The notes under the pieces were generated by a model. The model ran no database searches and had not been told where the DNA came from. It worked only from the letters and a program-made list of their open reading frames with translations. The position numbers and the translations under genes were made by a program. This document shows positions 1 through 10,439 of a stretch of 64,000 nucleotides of DNA, one piece after another; the stretch's first letter is position 1; each line of letters opens with the position of its first letter. This DNA is from Megamerina dolium (lineage: Eukaryota > Arthropoda > Insecta > Diptera > Megamerinidae), in NCBI GenBank assembly GCA_963854835.1, contig OY978526.1, positions 27,765,073-27,829,072 on the forward strand, read 5' to 3'.

Positions 1-470
1 GCAAAATCCATGAATTGTTTTTCCACAATTCCGGGCATCTTTTTCACATTGCTTCACACAAACGCCGCATAACTTAAAGGTAATTCTCCTTATTAATCAT
101 GCGACCTTATGATAAGAACTTCTGATGCACTAGGCCATGAAAATCGAAGAAAACAGTGAGCAAAACCTTGACATTTGATTGAACTTTGATCGAATTTTCT
201 CAGCCTTCTTGGAACAGCTTCTACCACGTATACACATTTTTCTTACTCAGAGTAGATTCACCGTATGCCACTGTCAACGTTTCAAGATTTTTAGAGCACT
301 TGATTCCATGTTTTACACAAAATTTAATGCAAACTCTTTGCTCCATTTTTTCAACAGCAGAAAATCACCGAGCACACCAAACACTTCTTACCTTAATAAC
401 TCCTCACAGACAAACAAAGAATGCTATATAGTGAAAACTGTGAACATATGATGGTAACGAGTGTACCAAC
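1..470 (-). pseudogene. Mariner-type transposase remnant, cut by window edge
   Basis: Read on the minus strand, a start codon at 344-346 opens a helix-turn-helix-like N-terminus (KFCVKHGIKCSKNLETL, then VAYGESTLSKKNVYTW). This is followed, after an apparent internal deletion, by a later catalytic-core stretch resembling mariner transposases (VFFDFHGLVHHEFL, then NKEYYL.VMRRLCEAM and CPELWKNNSWIL). Frame breaks and the deletion make it inactive. The element continues left of the window. A Tc1/mariner assignment is secure from these blocks; the subfamily is not. Confidence 0.75.
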
Positions 471-2734
471 GCAACAAAAAAAAAATTGTTCATTTGAATG
501 TACGGAGCCCGCGAAACTCACCTTGCTTTTTGATCACATCTCGTATTTTCGTACTCAAAGTACAATCGAGAACAGATTTCCTTATGAGAGGTAGACGTCC
601 TTTTCGTCTGATTAAGCCCATTTTTGAAGGCGTTAATTAATTAGCGAATGAAATCATATATATCGAGTTTTGACTTGAAGTTGACGTGGATTTTATCCTA
701 TTTCCACTATTACCGAATAATGATCATATTCAATCGAATTTACCGAATTTCAGCTTCATAGCTTTCTAATTTCGCGCGTAAAGTATAAATACAGAAATTA
801 CAGAAATTGAACCGCATACTTTTGTATTTGGAGTAGGCATGTTTTTCTTTCGTTTTCGTCCTTGTCCGAATTTTCTATTTTACGTACCAATTTTCAGATC
901 GATTCCTCTATAATTACAGCACTGTATGCAGTCTGAACAAACAGACTGCATACATTAATACCGAAAAACTTTTGCAATAATGTCGAAAATATATTTCCAA
1001 TCACTTTTTCGATATTAATTCTATTCTATGGATTTTTTTTTACGCCGATCATTGTTATTACTAATTTGTCTTACTAATTTTGCACCAATATTGATGTAAT
1101 TACGAATTACAATTTTACCAAACTATTATTTCGATATTATTGCAAAATGCAAAATGGGTATTTGATTAAATCTGACTAAATTTGTCAAATAACGTTTACA
1201 ATGTACATATTTTGGACACAACTTATGTGGGTAGGTGACACTGTGTGTCGTTGTCATATTAAAAGAAAAGGTAAATTTAAACAATATGTATGTTAGGTAT
1301 CATCTAACTCATGTCAAACATTCAATTTCTGTTAGGTACTAGCACTTACTGTATATATCATACAATATAAAATTGGTTTCATTTTAGCTAGTACATACTA
1401 CAACATAAGTACTTCCATGTGAACGTGTATGTATTTTGGAAGGCGTTTAACATTAAATGCTTTCAGCAGGTTATCCTAAATTTCAACCCTCATTTTTATG
1501 AGGAAATTATTGTGAAAAAGAAAGAAAGAAAAAAAAAAAATAAATAAAATATCAAATTATAGCCGGGAAAAAGCTTGAATATTATCCTTATTTTGTCGTT
1601 TGTCGTCTTCATCTCCAACTTCTTTTTGACACTTTTAATGATGATGATGATAATGGTGATGGTGGTGGTGATGGTGGTGGTGGTTGGTGTTGTTAGTGGT
1701 AGCGGTGGAAGTTATAAAAGCAGTAGAAATAAATTGATGGTGGTTGAGCGACTTAATCTATAAGGATGTATAAAATAAAAACACCCTCATAATACAGTTT
1801 ATTCAAGAAACTAAACCAAAATGGCTGTAAATACCTTTAAAGCAACAAAAAATTACCACCACTAAACTAACGAGCTAATAAAGGCTAAATTACTTAGTTG
1901 CAATATGGCCAAAATGAAACAATACAAATACACACACATTTGTGAATTTATTATATGTATATTCAAGTAACTATAGTATACATCAAATGATTAGCATTTT
2001 AATGGCGTTGCACACTACTACTACTACTTATGCCCAATATAAAAAGATTATTATCCTACATTGTTTCCTATTGAAATGTTCAAATGAGTTAGTTGAACAT
2101 AATATGGTTAGTTGTGATATAAATTCAAAGATAATAGTTAATAATAGCAACGACAGCAAACAATAATATATATGTAATTTATTAACACAATTACAAATGG
2201 ACAAAACAAATGTATGAGCATTTAATTTTCACTCTGAATCCAAATTGCAATAATTTTTTGTTTTATTCATATAATTGTTATTTTTTTTTTACCCATACAC
2301 GAACGTACTACTGTATGGGGATACAATTTGACATGCAACTAAGTATTTGGTAGATCTGTATATGAATTCCATTTGTGCTACTAATCATAATAAAATAGGT
2401 ATATTATGAATGATATGCATGAACATGAAGCAAATTATAATTGGCTTACAAGTCATAAAAAATATATCATATATTACATTGTGTAGGTGCCTACATCTAC
2501 ATAGTGATGCGAGTAGTGTAAATTAATTGTAAAAAATAGGAATCTTGATGTTCTTAGTCTAATGTATTATATAAAGCGAGTAATCGAATGCTTGGTTTGC
2601 TAACGTTTATTTTTTTAGAGCCTTTGGATTTAATTATAAAAAAAAAAACACATAAAATTTAGAGAAATGTATGAACTCTTTATTTGAGTAGATAGAACGA
2701 TCTATATAATTCAAATTCTAATTATTATTTCATG
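471..2734. other. Gene-free AT-rich stretch, probable C15 intron
   Basis: No supported coding sequence. It contains a perfect short hairpin (923-954), a degenerate GATGGTGGTG-type simple repeat (about 1638-1700) and A/T runs. Minus strand 500-623 holds a short open stretch ending near a GTGAGT donor-like site, but it resembles nothing I recognise. If the C15 exon at 20743 is joined to exons left of the window, this is intron. Confidence 0.5.
923..954. repeat. Perfect 13-bp hairpin
   Basis: The arms TGTATGCAGTCTG and CAGACTGCATACA are exact reverse complements separated by AACAAA. The stem is too short for a typical microRNA precursor. It may be a transposon-end remnant; no function is inferred. 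Confidence 0.8.
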
Positions 2735-3783
2735 TAAATGTTGATGGCGGCTGCGCCTCAAATGGTTCATACGCTAGGTCCAATTTTGGCATTACTCTCT
2801 CCAACATATCGGCCGGTATCTCACGAATAAATTTTCCAATATTGGCTTCTTGTCACTATAGACATAAGCCCTAAATAAATAAAATGTGGGGCCCTAAATA
2901 GCCCCACAAAAAATAGTCTAAAGGTGTTAAATCATACGATCTAGGCGGACAATTGACCAGCCCGAAACGTGAAATAAACTGTTCACCGAACTCGCCTCTC
3001 AAATGGGCCATTGTTTCGCGTGCTGTATGGGATGTGGCAACGTCTTATTGAAACCATATGTCAGACAAGTCCAGCTCTTCCATTTTGGTCAAAAAAAAAA
3101 GTACGGTCCAATGATGCCACCGGCCCATAATTCACACCAAACAGTGCATTTTTGGGGATGCATTGGCAGTTCTTTCAATGCTTCTGTCTACTCTTCATAC
3201 CAAATTTGAAAATGTTGATTGTTCACGTATCCATTCAACCAGAAATGAGCTTCGTCGCTGAACACAATTTTTCGATAAAAAATTGGATCTTCATTCAACT
3301 TGCACCAGCTGTATTTTAAAAGGTTTTACACGCAAATCTTTCAGCAAAATTTTCCACATAGTGGAGTAACAGAGACATAATTGCTGCGAACGGCGACGAA
3401 TCGATAATTCTCTATCATCAACAACACTGGCGGATACAGCTGCAATATTGTCCTCTGTCCGCACTCTAAGTATGCGTGTTGGTTGTTTGATGTCTAATAA
3501 TATAAATTTGTTACTGAATTTAGTCACAAGATTCCGAATAGCTGTCTCAGAAGGTCGTCCAAACTGACCATAAAATGAAGAAGTACACGATGCACTTTCT
3601 TAGCCGAGCATGAATTTTGATAATAAACTTCAATAATCTGTAAGCGTTGTTCGTTTTTAAGTCGATTTTTGGGTAAATAATAGACCAAGCTGAACATGTT
3701 TGACAGTAACATGTTATACGAAAACAGCTGAGCTGCCAAAAACAGTTTTGCCAAAGTAAAAGTTGCTAAAAAATCACCCTGTG
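2735..3783 (-). pseudogene. Tc1/mariner-superfamily transposase, decayed
   Basis: Minus-strand reading from about 3754 gives an N-terminal helix-turn-helix region (NRLKNEQRLQIIEVYYQNS, then CSAKKVHRVLLHF), a second helix block (VDDRELSIRRRSQQLCLCYS, WKILLKDLRVKPFKIQLVQ) and, in shifted frames, the catalytic end (LWGYLGPH-like, then EIPADMLERVMPKLD and NHLRRSRHQHLHE). The order is that of a cut-and-paste transposase of the IS630/Tc1/mariner superfamily. The outer right end carries CAGGGTGATTTTTTAGC on the minus strand, like a terminal inverted repeat, but I could not find its partner at the left. Several frameshifts and stops make it inactive. Confidence 0.8.
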
Positions 3784-4559
3784 CTACAATATTTATGTTT
3801 TTTAGTATTCACTTCCAAAATAAAAATGACTAAATATTTGCAAATACAATATTTTTGAAAGACATGGAATGTTGATGCAGAACCCTGAATACGAAATTAA
3901 TCTCGTCTATTTCAATTTTCATGATATTTGATTAAACGAAAATCAATATATAACCAACATACTAGTCGAAATATTTAGCTACTCAAATATTCATAGTCGA
4001 TTACTTTCATATTCGGGTAATTTAGTTATTCGATAAATTTCATAAAAATAGCTCTAATAATATGTTGTTGTAGAATTTCAAAGAATACAAAAACAATACA
4101 CAATTTCACACACAAATTTAAGTATAAGTTTTGTATCGTACGATACAAATACATTCACAAATGTAGTCTTTTACTATTTGTATTTAGAAATTTGTAAACA
4201 ATTTAATGTTTCAACGATGCATACACAAAAAAAAATTTCATTTGCGTGCATATAACAAATTAAATACAATACAATTAAAATCAGTTTTTGTGCGCCTTTT
4301 TGTTGTTGTTAGTTTTTTGTTTCAATAATTACAATTAATCAAATCAAATAAAATTAAATCTGATAAATTGTTTTCCCAAACTTAACAATGTATTAACATG
4401 AAAATGGAGACGTCAATGTTTTTGATGAACGAAAAAAAAAATTTTCGTTCATCAAATATATGTAAATATAATTGGTCGAGGGAAATGTTGAAGTGGGAAA
4501 AATTAATGAAGCGCAGGTTGACATTTTATCCCCCTAATAACGATTTCTGAGTAAGAGGT
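3784..4559. other. Gene-free AT-rich stretch with one hairpin
   Basis: No coding sequence is supported. A loose repetition of TAGTCGA / ATTCGAT-like words appears around 3960-4040. A perfect hairpin occupies 4421-4456 and is listed separately. Confidence 0.5.
4421..4456. repeat. Perfect 15-bp hairpin with A-rich loop
   Basis: TTTGATGAACGAAAA at 4421-4435 is exactly complementary to TTTTCGTTCATCAAA at 4442-4456, with a 6-nt A-rich spacer. No flanking element was recognised. Confidence 0.8.
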
Positions 4560-5014
4560 GTTTTGGAAATAATTCAAATAATTCAAGAATCGGACTTAGA
4601 ACGATGAAATTAATGCCTGATTCACATAAATTTTACTACTCAATCTTTTCTTTAAACATGCTTACATATTATCTTTACCCCTGAAGGGACCTCTCAAACA
4701 AAATGAGCAAAGAAATATCAGAAATTCGACAAATTATCACATAACTTATAGAGCAGTGAAATCTATGCCGGAACCCTATTAATTTTTTGCTCCTTAACAG
4801 TTTCTCCAGACATACTCACCTTTTATTTCCACCTCTTAAGGGAACTTTCATACAAAATAACCGAAAAAATATCTGAAAAATGGCAAACGAGTCTATAACT
4901 GTCCATAAATATGATGGATCCTCACTAATTTTTGCTCCTTAACATGTTCTCCTAACATACTTAGCCTTCAAGGACATTTCCATACAAAATGCACCAAAAA
5001 ACCCATGTAAAGGG

Positions 5015-5295
5015 AAAAAAAAAATTAATATGTGGCACTTAAAGCCCCGAAAGTCTCATTGGCCGAGCTTCTCTTCCATTACTGTTGTGCGTGTTAAATT
5101 TTGGACAGTATTAGAAGGGACCTACTTATTTTAGTCGGTTCCGAACAACAGCACCTTTGTGACATCACTTTTTGTGAGCTTTGTCACAGAGTTCTTTTAG
5201 AAACTTTTCATGGCAAGTTGTTACTGTCGGAAGAATTGCCGATTGTGGCTACCGTTCGAAAAAAATCTTTTCGATATTAAATTTGTTATGCATCA
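5015..5295 (-). mobile_element. tRNA-headed SINE copy 1, lacks the head
   Basis: Minus-strand copy of the family defined by 10826-11188. The T-run end corresponds to the A-run at 5015-5024. The shared body (TGTGGCACTTAAAGCCC, CTTCTCTTCCATTACTG, TTGTCACAGAGTTCTTTTAG) follows, and similarity stops at 5295 before the promoter-like head. No target duplication is visible. Confidence 0.85.
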
Positions 5296-5352
5296 TCAGA
5301 AATATATGACGGAACCCTATTAATTTTTGCTCCTTAATATCTTCTCTAACAC

Positions 5353-5855
5353 ATGCTTACTTATGTGGCCATAACAACCGATTATCGATTTAGGCCGAAT
5401 ATATAATGCTTCGCCAGCCATCTCTGTTCTTCGCTAGCTGGCGCCAGTTAGAAATTCCAAGCGCCGTTAGGTTCTCCAGTACTTGGTCTTTCCACCGTAG
5501 GTTAGGTCTTCCTCTTCTACGTCGTCCTCCAGCGGGTTCCGAATATAACACCTTCTTAGCTGGAGCATGTTCTTCCATTCGCTTCCAACACCATTATGTT
5601 GTAGATCAGCACCTCGTATTATTTTCTCCATAACAAGATTGAAGAAGTCGCACGATAACGAACCGCCTTGTCTGAAACCCCGTTCGGTATTAAACGATGC
5701 GAAGAGGTCCTTCCCAATTTTCACTGCACAAAAGGAGTTATGCAGTGTCATTCAACAAAGTGGAATGAGCTTTACAGGAATACGGAACTCAGACATTGTT
5801 GCGTAGAGGTAATCCCTTACCGGACTGTCGAAAGTGGATTTATAATCAAACAACA
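5353..5855 (-). mobile_element. RTE-clade non-LTR copy, internally deleted
   Basis: Nearly identical to parts of the RTE at 35161-37810, but about 620 bp between the C-terminal segment (GHVERMEEHAPAKK) and the reverse-transcriptase segment (RGFRQGGSLSCDFFNLVMEK) is missing. The 3' end (minus strand) is GGCCACATAAGTAAGCAT. The flanks carry TCTCTAACAC at 5343-5352 and the same word at 5856-5862 plus 6375-6377, interrupted there by the MITE. This gives a 10-bp target-site duplication and exact boundaries. Confidence 0.85.
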
Positions 5856-5862
5856 TCTCTAA

Positions 5863-6371
5863 TAGCCTAGACAGACGGCTGCCTAATTCCGGATTACCGA
5901 GTTAATTCGAATTAACTCGGGCATTAACTGCAGCTAATCCGCATAAACTCTATGAGTTAATTCTCAAAATAAAAGAGGATTAGGTCAATTTGCGCTGGCA
6001 ACACCGCTGAAAATTGCCTATTGTGAATTTTTCTCCATCCATTTTACAAAAAATTAGGTGTGTTCGCAACAAAAAACTTTCAACAATTGTTAACAGTTTT
6101 CAACATGAAAAGCGTTGGCGAACAAATAAATCCAGCTGTCAATTAAGAACTGTGAATGTCAAAACTAATAGTTTTCAGTTCACGAACTTCTTGTAGATTT
6201 TCTCATATCGAGAGTGACAGATGACAGAAATTGATAGTGATAGTGAGCAGACCTAATAAAATAGCAATCAGCCGTTTAGTTAATTCGCAATACTGCCGTC
6301 TGTCAGGTTATTATTTTATTCGGATTAAGTGAGCCGGTAATCCGGAATTAGGCTGCCGTCTGTCTAGGCTA
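5863..6371. mobile_element. 509-bp MITE with 37-bp terminal inverted repeats
   Basis: The left end begins TAGCCTAGACAGACGGC and the right end, reverse-complemented, matches it over 37 bases with one mismatch. TAA flanks both sides (5860-5862 and 6372-6374). Removing the element with one TAA restores the target word TCTCTAACAC of the surrounding RTE insertion. It has no transposase. A 3-bp TAA duplication fits a non-autonomous PIF/Harbinger-type element; the superfamily is inferred, the ends are observed. A near-palindrome (TTAATTCGAATTAA) sits just inside the left end. Confidence 0.85.
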
Positions 6372-6543
6372 TAACACTTATCCACTATTAACTTATCCAC
6401 TATTTCCACCCGTTAAAGAGACTCCCATACAAAATAAACGAAAAATCCTTCAACAACGACGATAACTTTCCAAGAATCACCATTAGAGCCCTGAAGTGTG
6501 AAAGCGACCCCTCTACCTTTTCCTCCTTAACAATTTCATATAA

Positions 6544-6663
<120 letters not shown>

Positions 6664-7838
6664 CTTTATAATATAAATAATTTAATCACTTGTGAATGGT
6701 TTATTATATTTTAGGCATAGCATAAGCGATTCATAATGATTATTTTGCTCTCTTTATCACACTTCTTGTTCATAATTTTTGGTAGGCAATAAAAATTAAT
6801 GATGCAAAACATTTCATTGTTCATACGTTTATTTCCATTATTATTATGATTATTAGTTTTATTTTCTTCATTTATTATTATTACTTTATTTTTTTATTTT
6901 TTTTTTTGTTATTTCTTTTTCGCATTAGCAAAATATAGTTACATATATAGTAAATAGTAGGTAATAATGGTAATAGTAATAGGTAATCACATATATAATC
7001 ACACTATACATGATTAAGCAATATGGTGGGTACCTATAATTACCCAAGGAAATTTAAACCAGTTGGAAATGCCAATTGATAATTATTTGTGTATGTGTTC
7101 GTACGAATAATAACAATATTTTACTAATGCACTAGAACAATTTATTCGATACGAGCGGATATTTAATGTAAAAATTATACATAACTTGTTCTTTTTTTTT
7201 TTTTTTGGTGTTAAGTATTCAAGTGTGTAAAGCCAATCGAATACAATTAAGCGGATATATGAGTATGTATACATAAATAAAATTCAGGATAAAAGAATTT
7301 GAATAATTTCAAGATAATTTATAAAATTTATGAGTTTTTTTTTTCCTTTATTACTACTTCTGCTATTAGTTGAAGGACATTTACATATGTAACTTCTTAC
7401 ATTGCAAGTTAAAAGTAACTCCCTTTATGTTGACAAAAATTATGGAAATATGAAAACGAATTTCGAGCATTCATCAAAATGTTGACTAAAGTTATTTTGA
7501 ATCATTATTATTTGTATTATTTAATATGTAGAACAATTAGTCTGTTCATATTTTTTTTATTTCAAATACGCTAATTACATCATTTGTACATATTACTACA
7601 GTTTACATAACATCAATTAATGAGCCATTATGAGCCATTTAAATTTTTAATGAATCAATTGATTGATTTATGCACGCAATTATTAGAATAATCTAAGTAA
7701 TTTGAGAAGCTCATTATATTATAATTAATACAACGCACATAATGTCTGCTTGTGTATTATATGTACATGGAAATGTATATGGTTACATGTATATAAACAT
7801 ATCATATACCTATATGTATATATAAAAAATTATATATA

Positions 7839-7863
7839 ACTCTGCATGGAAATCATGCAGAGT
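7839..7863. repeat. Perfect 10-bp hairpin, 5-nt loop
   Basis: ACTCTGCATG, then GAAAT, then CATGCAGAGT. The arms are exact complements. It lies 60 bp from the longer hairpin at 7923-7961. Confidence 0.8.
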
Positions 7864-7922
7864 ATTTTATTAGGCATTTATTTCAATATAATATGAAATC
7901 ATAATGACGTTTACAATGACCG

Positions 7923-7961
7923 ATACATTTGTTTATACACAATGTGTATAAACAAATGTAT
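7923..7961. repeat. Perfect 19-bp palindrome, 1-nt centre
   Basis: ATACATTTGTTTATACACA is followed by a single A and then its exact reverse complement. It is a near-perfect 39-bp inverted repeat with no flanking element recognised. Confidence 0.85.
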
Positions 7962-9592
7962 TTTTCAATAATCAATTATGCATTATCAGGAAGTGATCAA
8001 TAACAAAATTTAATGCTTCTTAATGAGCTTTTTAATATTCTACATTGTTTAAATAGAATATGGTCATGCACTATGTACTCGTATATGGAAACACATTTCT
8101 ACGTAACATAATGTGTTTAATGATTACCTCATTCAATTGTTTATTTATTGCATTTTAATTGTTATTGTTGCTATTTATCTATTATATAATGATTTGTTAT
8201 TTATCTAATTACATATTTATTTACATATTAATTAAACAAAAAAAAAAAACAGAGGTAGTCATAACTAACTAGTACATATTGTTAGAAAATTAAGAAAGAA
8301 AAATCAAACAATAATCAATATGGCGGATAATTTATCTGTCACGCAATATCATATGATGAATTTGATGTCTGAAACATGAAATCATATACATTAAGACACC
8401 TTACTGCATAATAACGTAAAAAGTGATATTCGACTTGGCTTGTTTTATTATGATTTCTGAAATGGCTTTGTAGTCGGCTGGTAAAATCAATATTTCCATT
8501 TTAAATGCAATTTTAGCGACTCAAATCGTGTAAACTCTTTCATTCCGGATAATTCATTCCATAACTTAGTTGTCTATATATGAATTAAAACTTCCAGAAA
8601 GCCAGCATTCATCTGATACCGAAAACCTGTCTTAAGTAATAGTCAATTTTTTGGACTAAAAATTTTTTCAAATAAATTTTGATTTTCGGAAGTCTTTTTT
8701 AAATAATCTAGCTAATCAAACGACTATCGCTCAAATCAAAATATTTTCAGAAACATCATAAAATGAACTAAAGCTCATTTTTCATTGGTATCAAAAATCA
8801 ATATTTTCTGTAAGACGTTCTAATGTTCATGTGTACATTTGAATAATTTAATTATTATCAAAATTAAATATATAGTAAATAGCAACATGCATATCTATAT
8901 ACAACAACAAATACCATAAGCAATGAAATCCAATGCAAAAAAAAAAAATAATAAAAAAATAAAGAAAGAATAATAGGTACCATTTGACATGTTAACTGTC
9001 AATTTGACAACACAAGTTAATCAAATGACTACTCTGTTCAACGAACTTTACGTGTTAACAATAACAACAACAACAACTAAAGCAATGCTAAAAATGAAAA
9101 GAACAAACAAATTGAAATTAATTGAAAGAATATCATTGAAGTACCGAGTATCATGCATGGTACACGTAAACACGAGAGAAGCACAAGATGGCGTACAATG
9201 TTTGAATAAATCATATGTGCCAAATGTACATGATACATAATTGGGCGTGGAGACTTAGTGGCACACAAGGAAAGCTTATATGTGGATGAAACAGGGCATT
9301 CATTGTCGACAAACCAAAAAAAAAATGAAGATGAAGAACATACAAAAAAAAAAAAAAGAAATGACAAGCGCTTATGCTTGTATTTGAAAAACCACAACAA
9401 CAAGGAAAATATTATACTATATAGCGAGACATCATTGAAGGACAGCAGCAATGACGAAAAAGAAAATGAGAAGATGATCATTGTTATGATGATAATGATG
9501 ATGATGGTAATGTGATAAAATGAAAGTTGAAATGAGAGATATTGAGAGCTATATACAATGTCTGGCTCATACATATTCATATATGTATGTAA

Positions 9593-10131
9593 TGCTGCAA
9601 CTAGCCACCGACGTAAAAACGTAGAACGTGTCAGCTGACACGACCTATCTTATGGGAATGCCGTGTTAACGAAAACTCACCAACGTATGACGGTGACGTA
9701 GACGTTGCTCGTAGCGGAGAGAATCAACAGCAATTTGATTTTTTACGTAAAAACGTGTCAGCTGATCGCTATATATGTGTACAGGGTTACCAGCTTAGAC
9801 TTTTATAAATGAATAAAAACTTAAATAAAAAAGTTTAGTTTTTTTTTTAATTAATCAAAACTATTATCGTGTTTAGTTATATATTAAAATATACTTCACG
9901 TATATTAATTTTTTTCACTTTATAACATATATATTATGAAATTTGATCATGAAAATGGTAAGTGTGATTAAAAGCATGCACCCACAGTGTTACATGGCAA
10001 CATTGTTATGTATGTATATAAAAAAGAACAGTCGATTTCTCCGTCGCTGCTACGGGCATAACTTTTGACAAATTTTTGCTCTTACGTACGAACGGTACGT
10101 ACGTACGCTACGTCGGTGGCTAGTTGCAGCA
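9593..10131. mobile_element. 539-bp MITE with 23-bp terminal inverted repeats
   Basis: The left end TGCTGCAACTAGCCACCGAC and the reverse complement of the right end agree perfectly over 23 bases. TAA flanks both sides (9590-9592 and 10132-10134), as expected of a 3-bp target duplication. The interior has no coding capacity and is rich in ACGT words (TACGTACG near 10083-10108) and GTCAGCTGA repeats. It shares a TAA target with the MITE at 5863-6371 but not the terminal sequence, so it is a different family. PIF/Harbinger-like is inferred. Confidence 0.85.
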
Positions 10132-10439
10132 TAAGATATATAACATAGAGAGCATTGGAGGTAAAATGTCAAAATAAAAATGAGCGTAATAACAGTTTCA
10201 ACATAATTAAATTCTGTAAACCACGTATGAGCCTTTTTGTTTGATTAATAATGAGAGAACCCATTGTTAGAAGAAAATATATTAGGTTCTTTTTTCCAGC
10301 ATTTTTTCCCAGAAGATAATCAAGACATTTTTTATTTTCGTTTTCAAAGTTGAGCGTTTGACAGCCATTGAAAACAGGCAACCTCGTATGCCCATCAAGT
10401 ATCAACCATCACCGAAATCAACCCAATAATATGGGAAAT

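Larger units (their letters stand above)
4560..6540. repeat. Diverged ~145-bp tandem repeat, interrupted by insertions
   Basis: Monomers share the ordered words CCCTATTAATTTTTGCTCC, CTTAACA, ACATACTTACC-like, TTCCACC and CATACAAAAT. The anchor CTCCTTAA starts at 4790 and 4935, giving a 145-base period, and recurs at 5330 and 6523. The array is split by a SINE (5015-5295), an RTE copy (5353-5855) and a MITE (5863-6371), after which monomer sequence resumes at about 6378. Related sequence lies at 23700-24150 and 27590-27890. I do not recognise a named family. Confidence 0.7.

Noticed and set aside
9077..9580. 167-codon minus-strand open frame, overlapped by an 85-codon frame on the plus strand
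   Set aside because: Both derive from poly-A/T and GATGATG low-complexity sequence and have no domain; mutual shadow frames.
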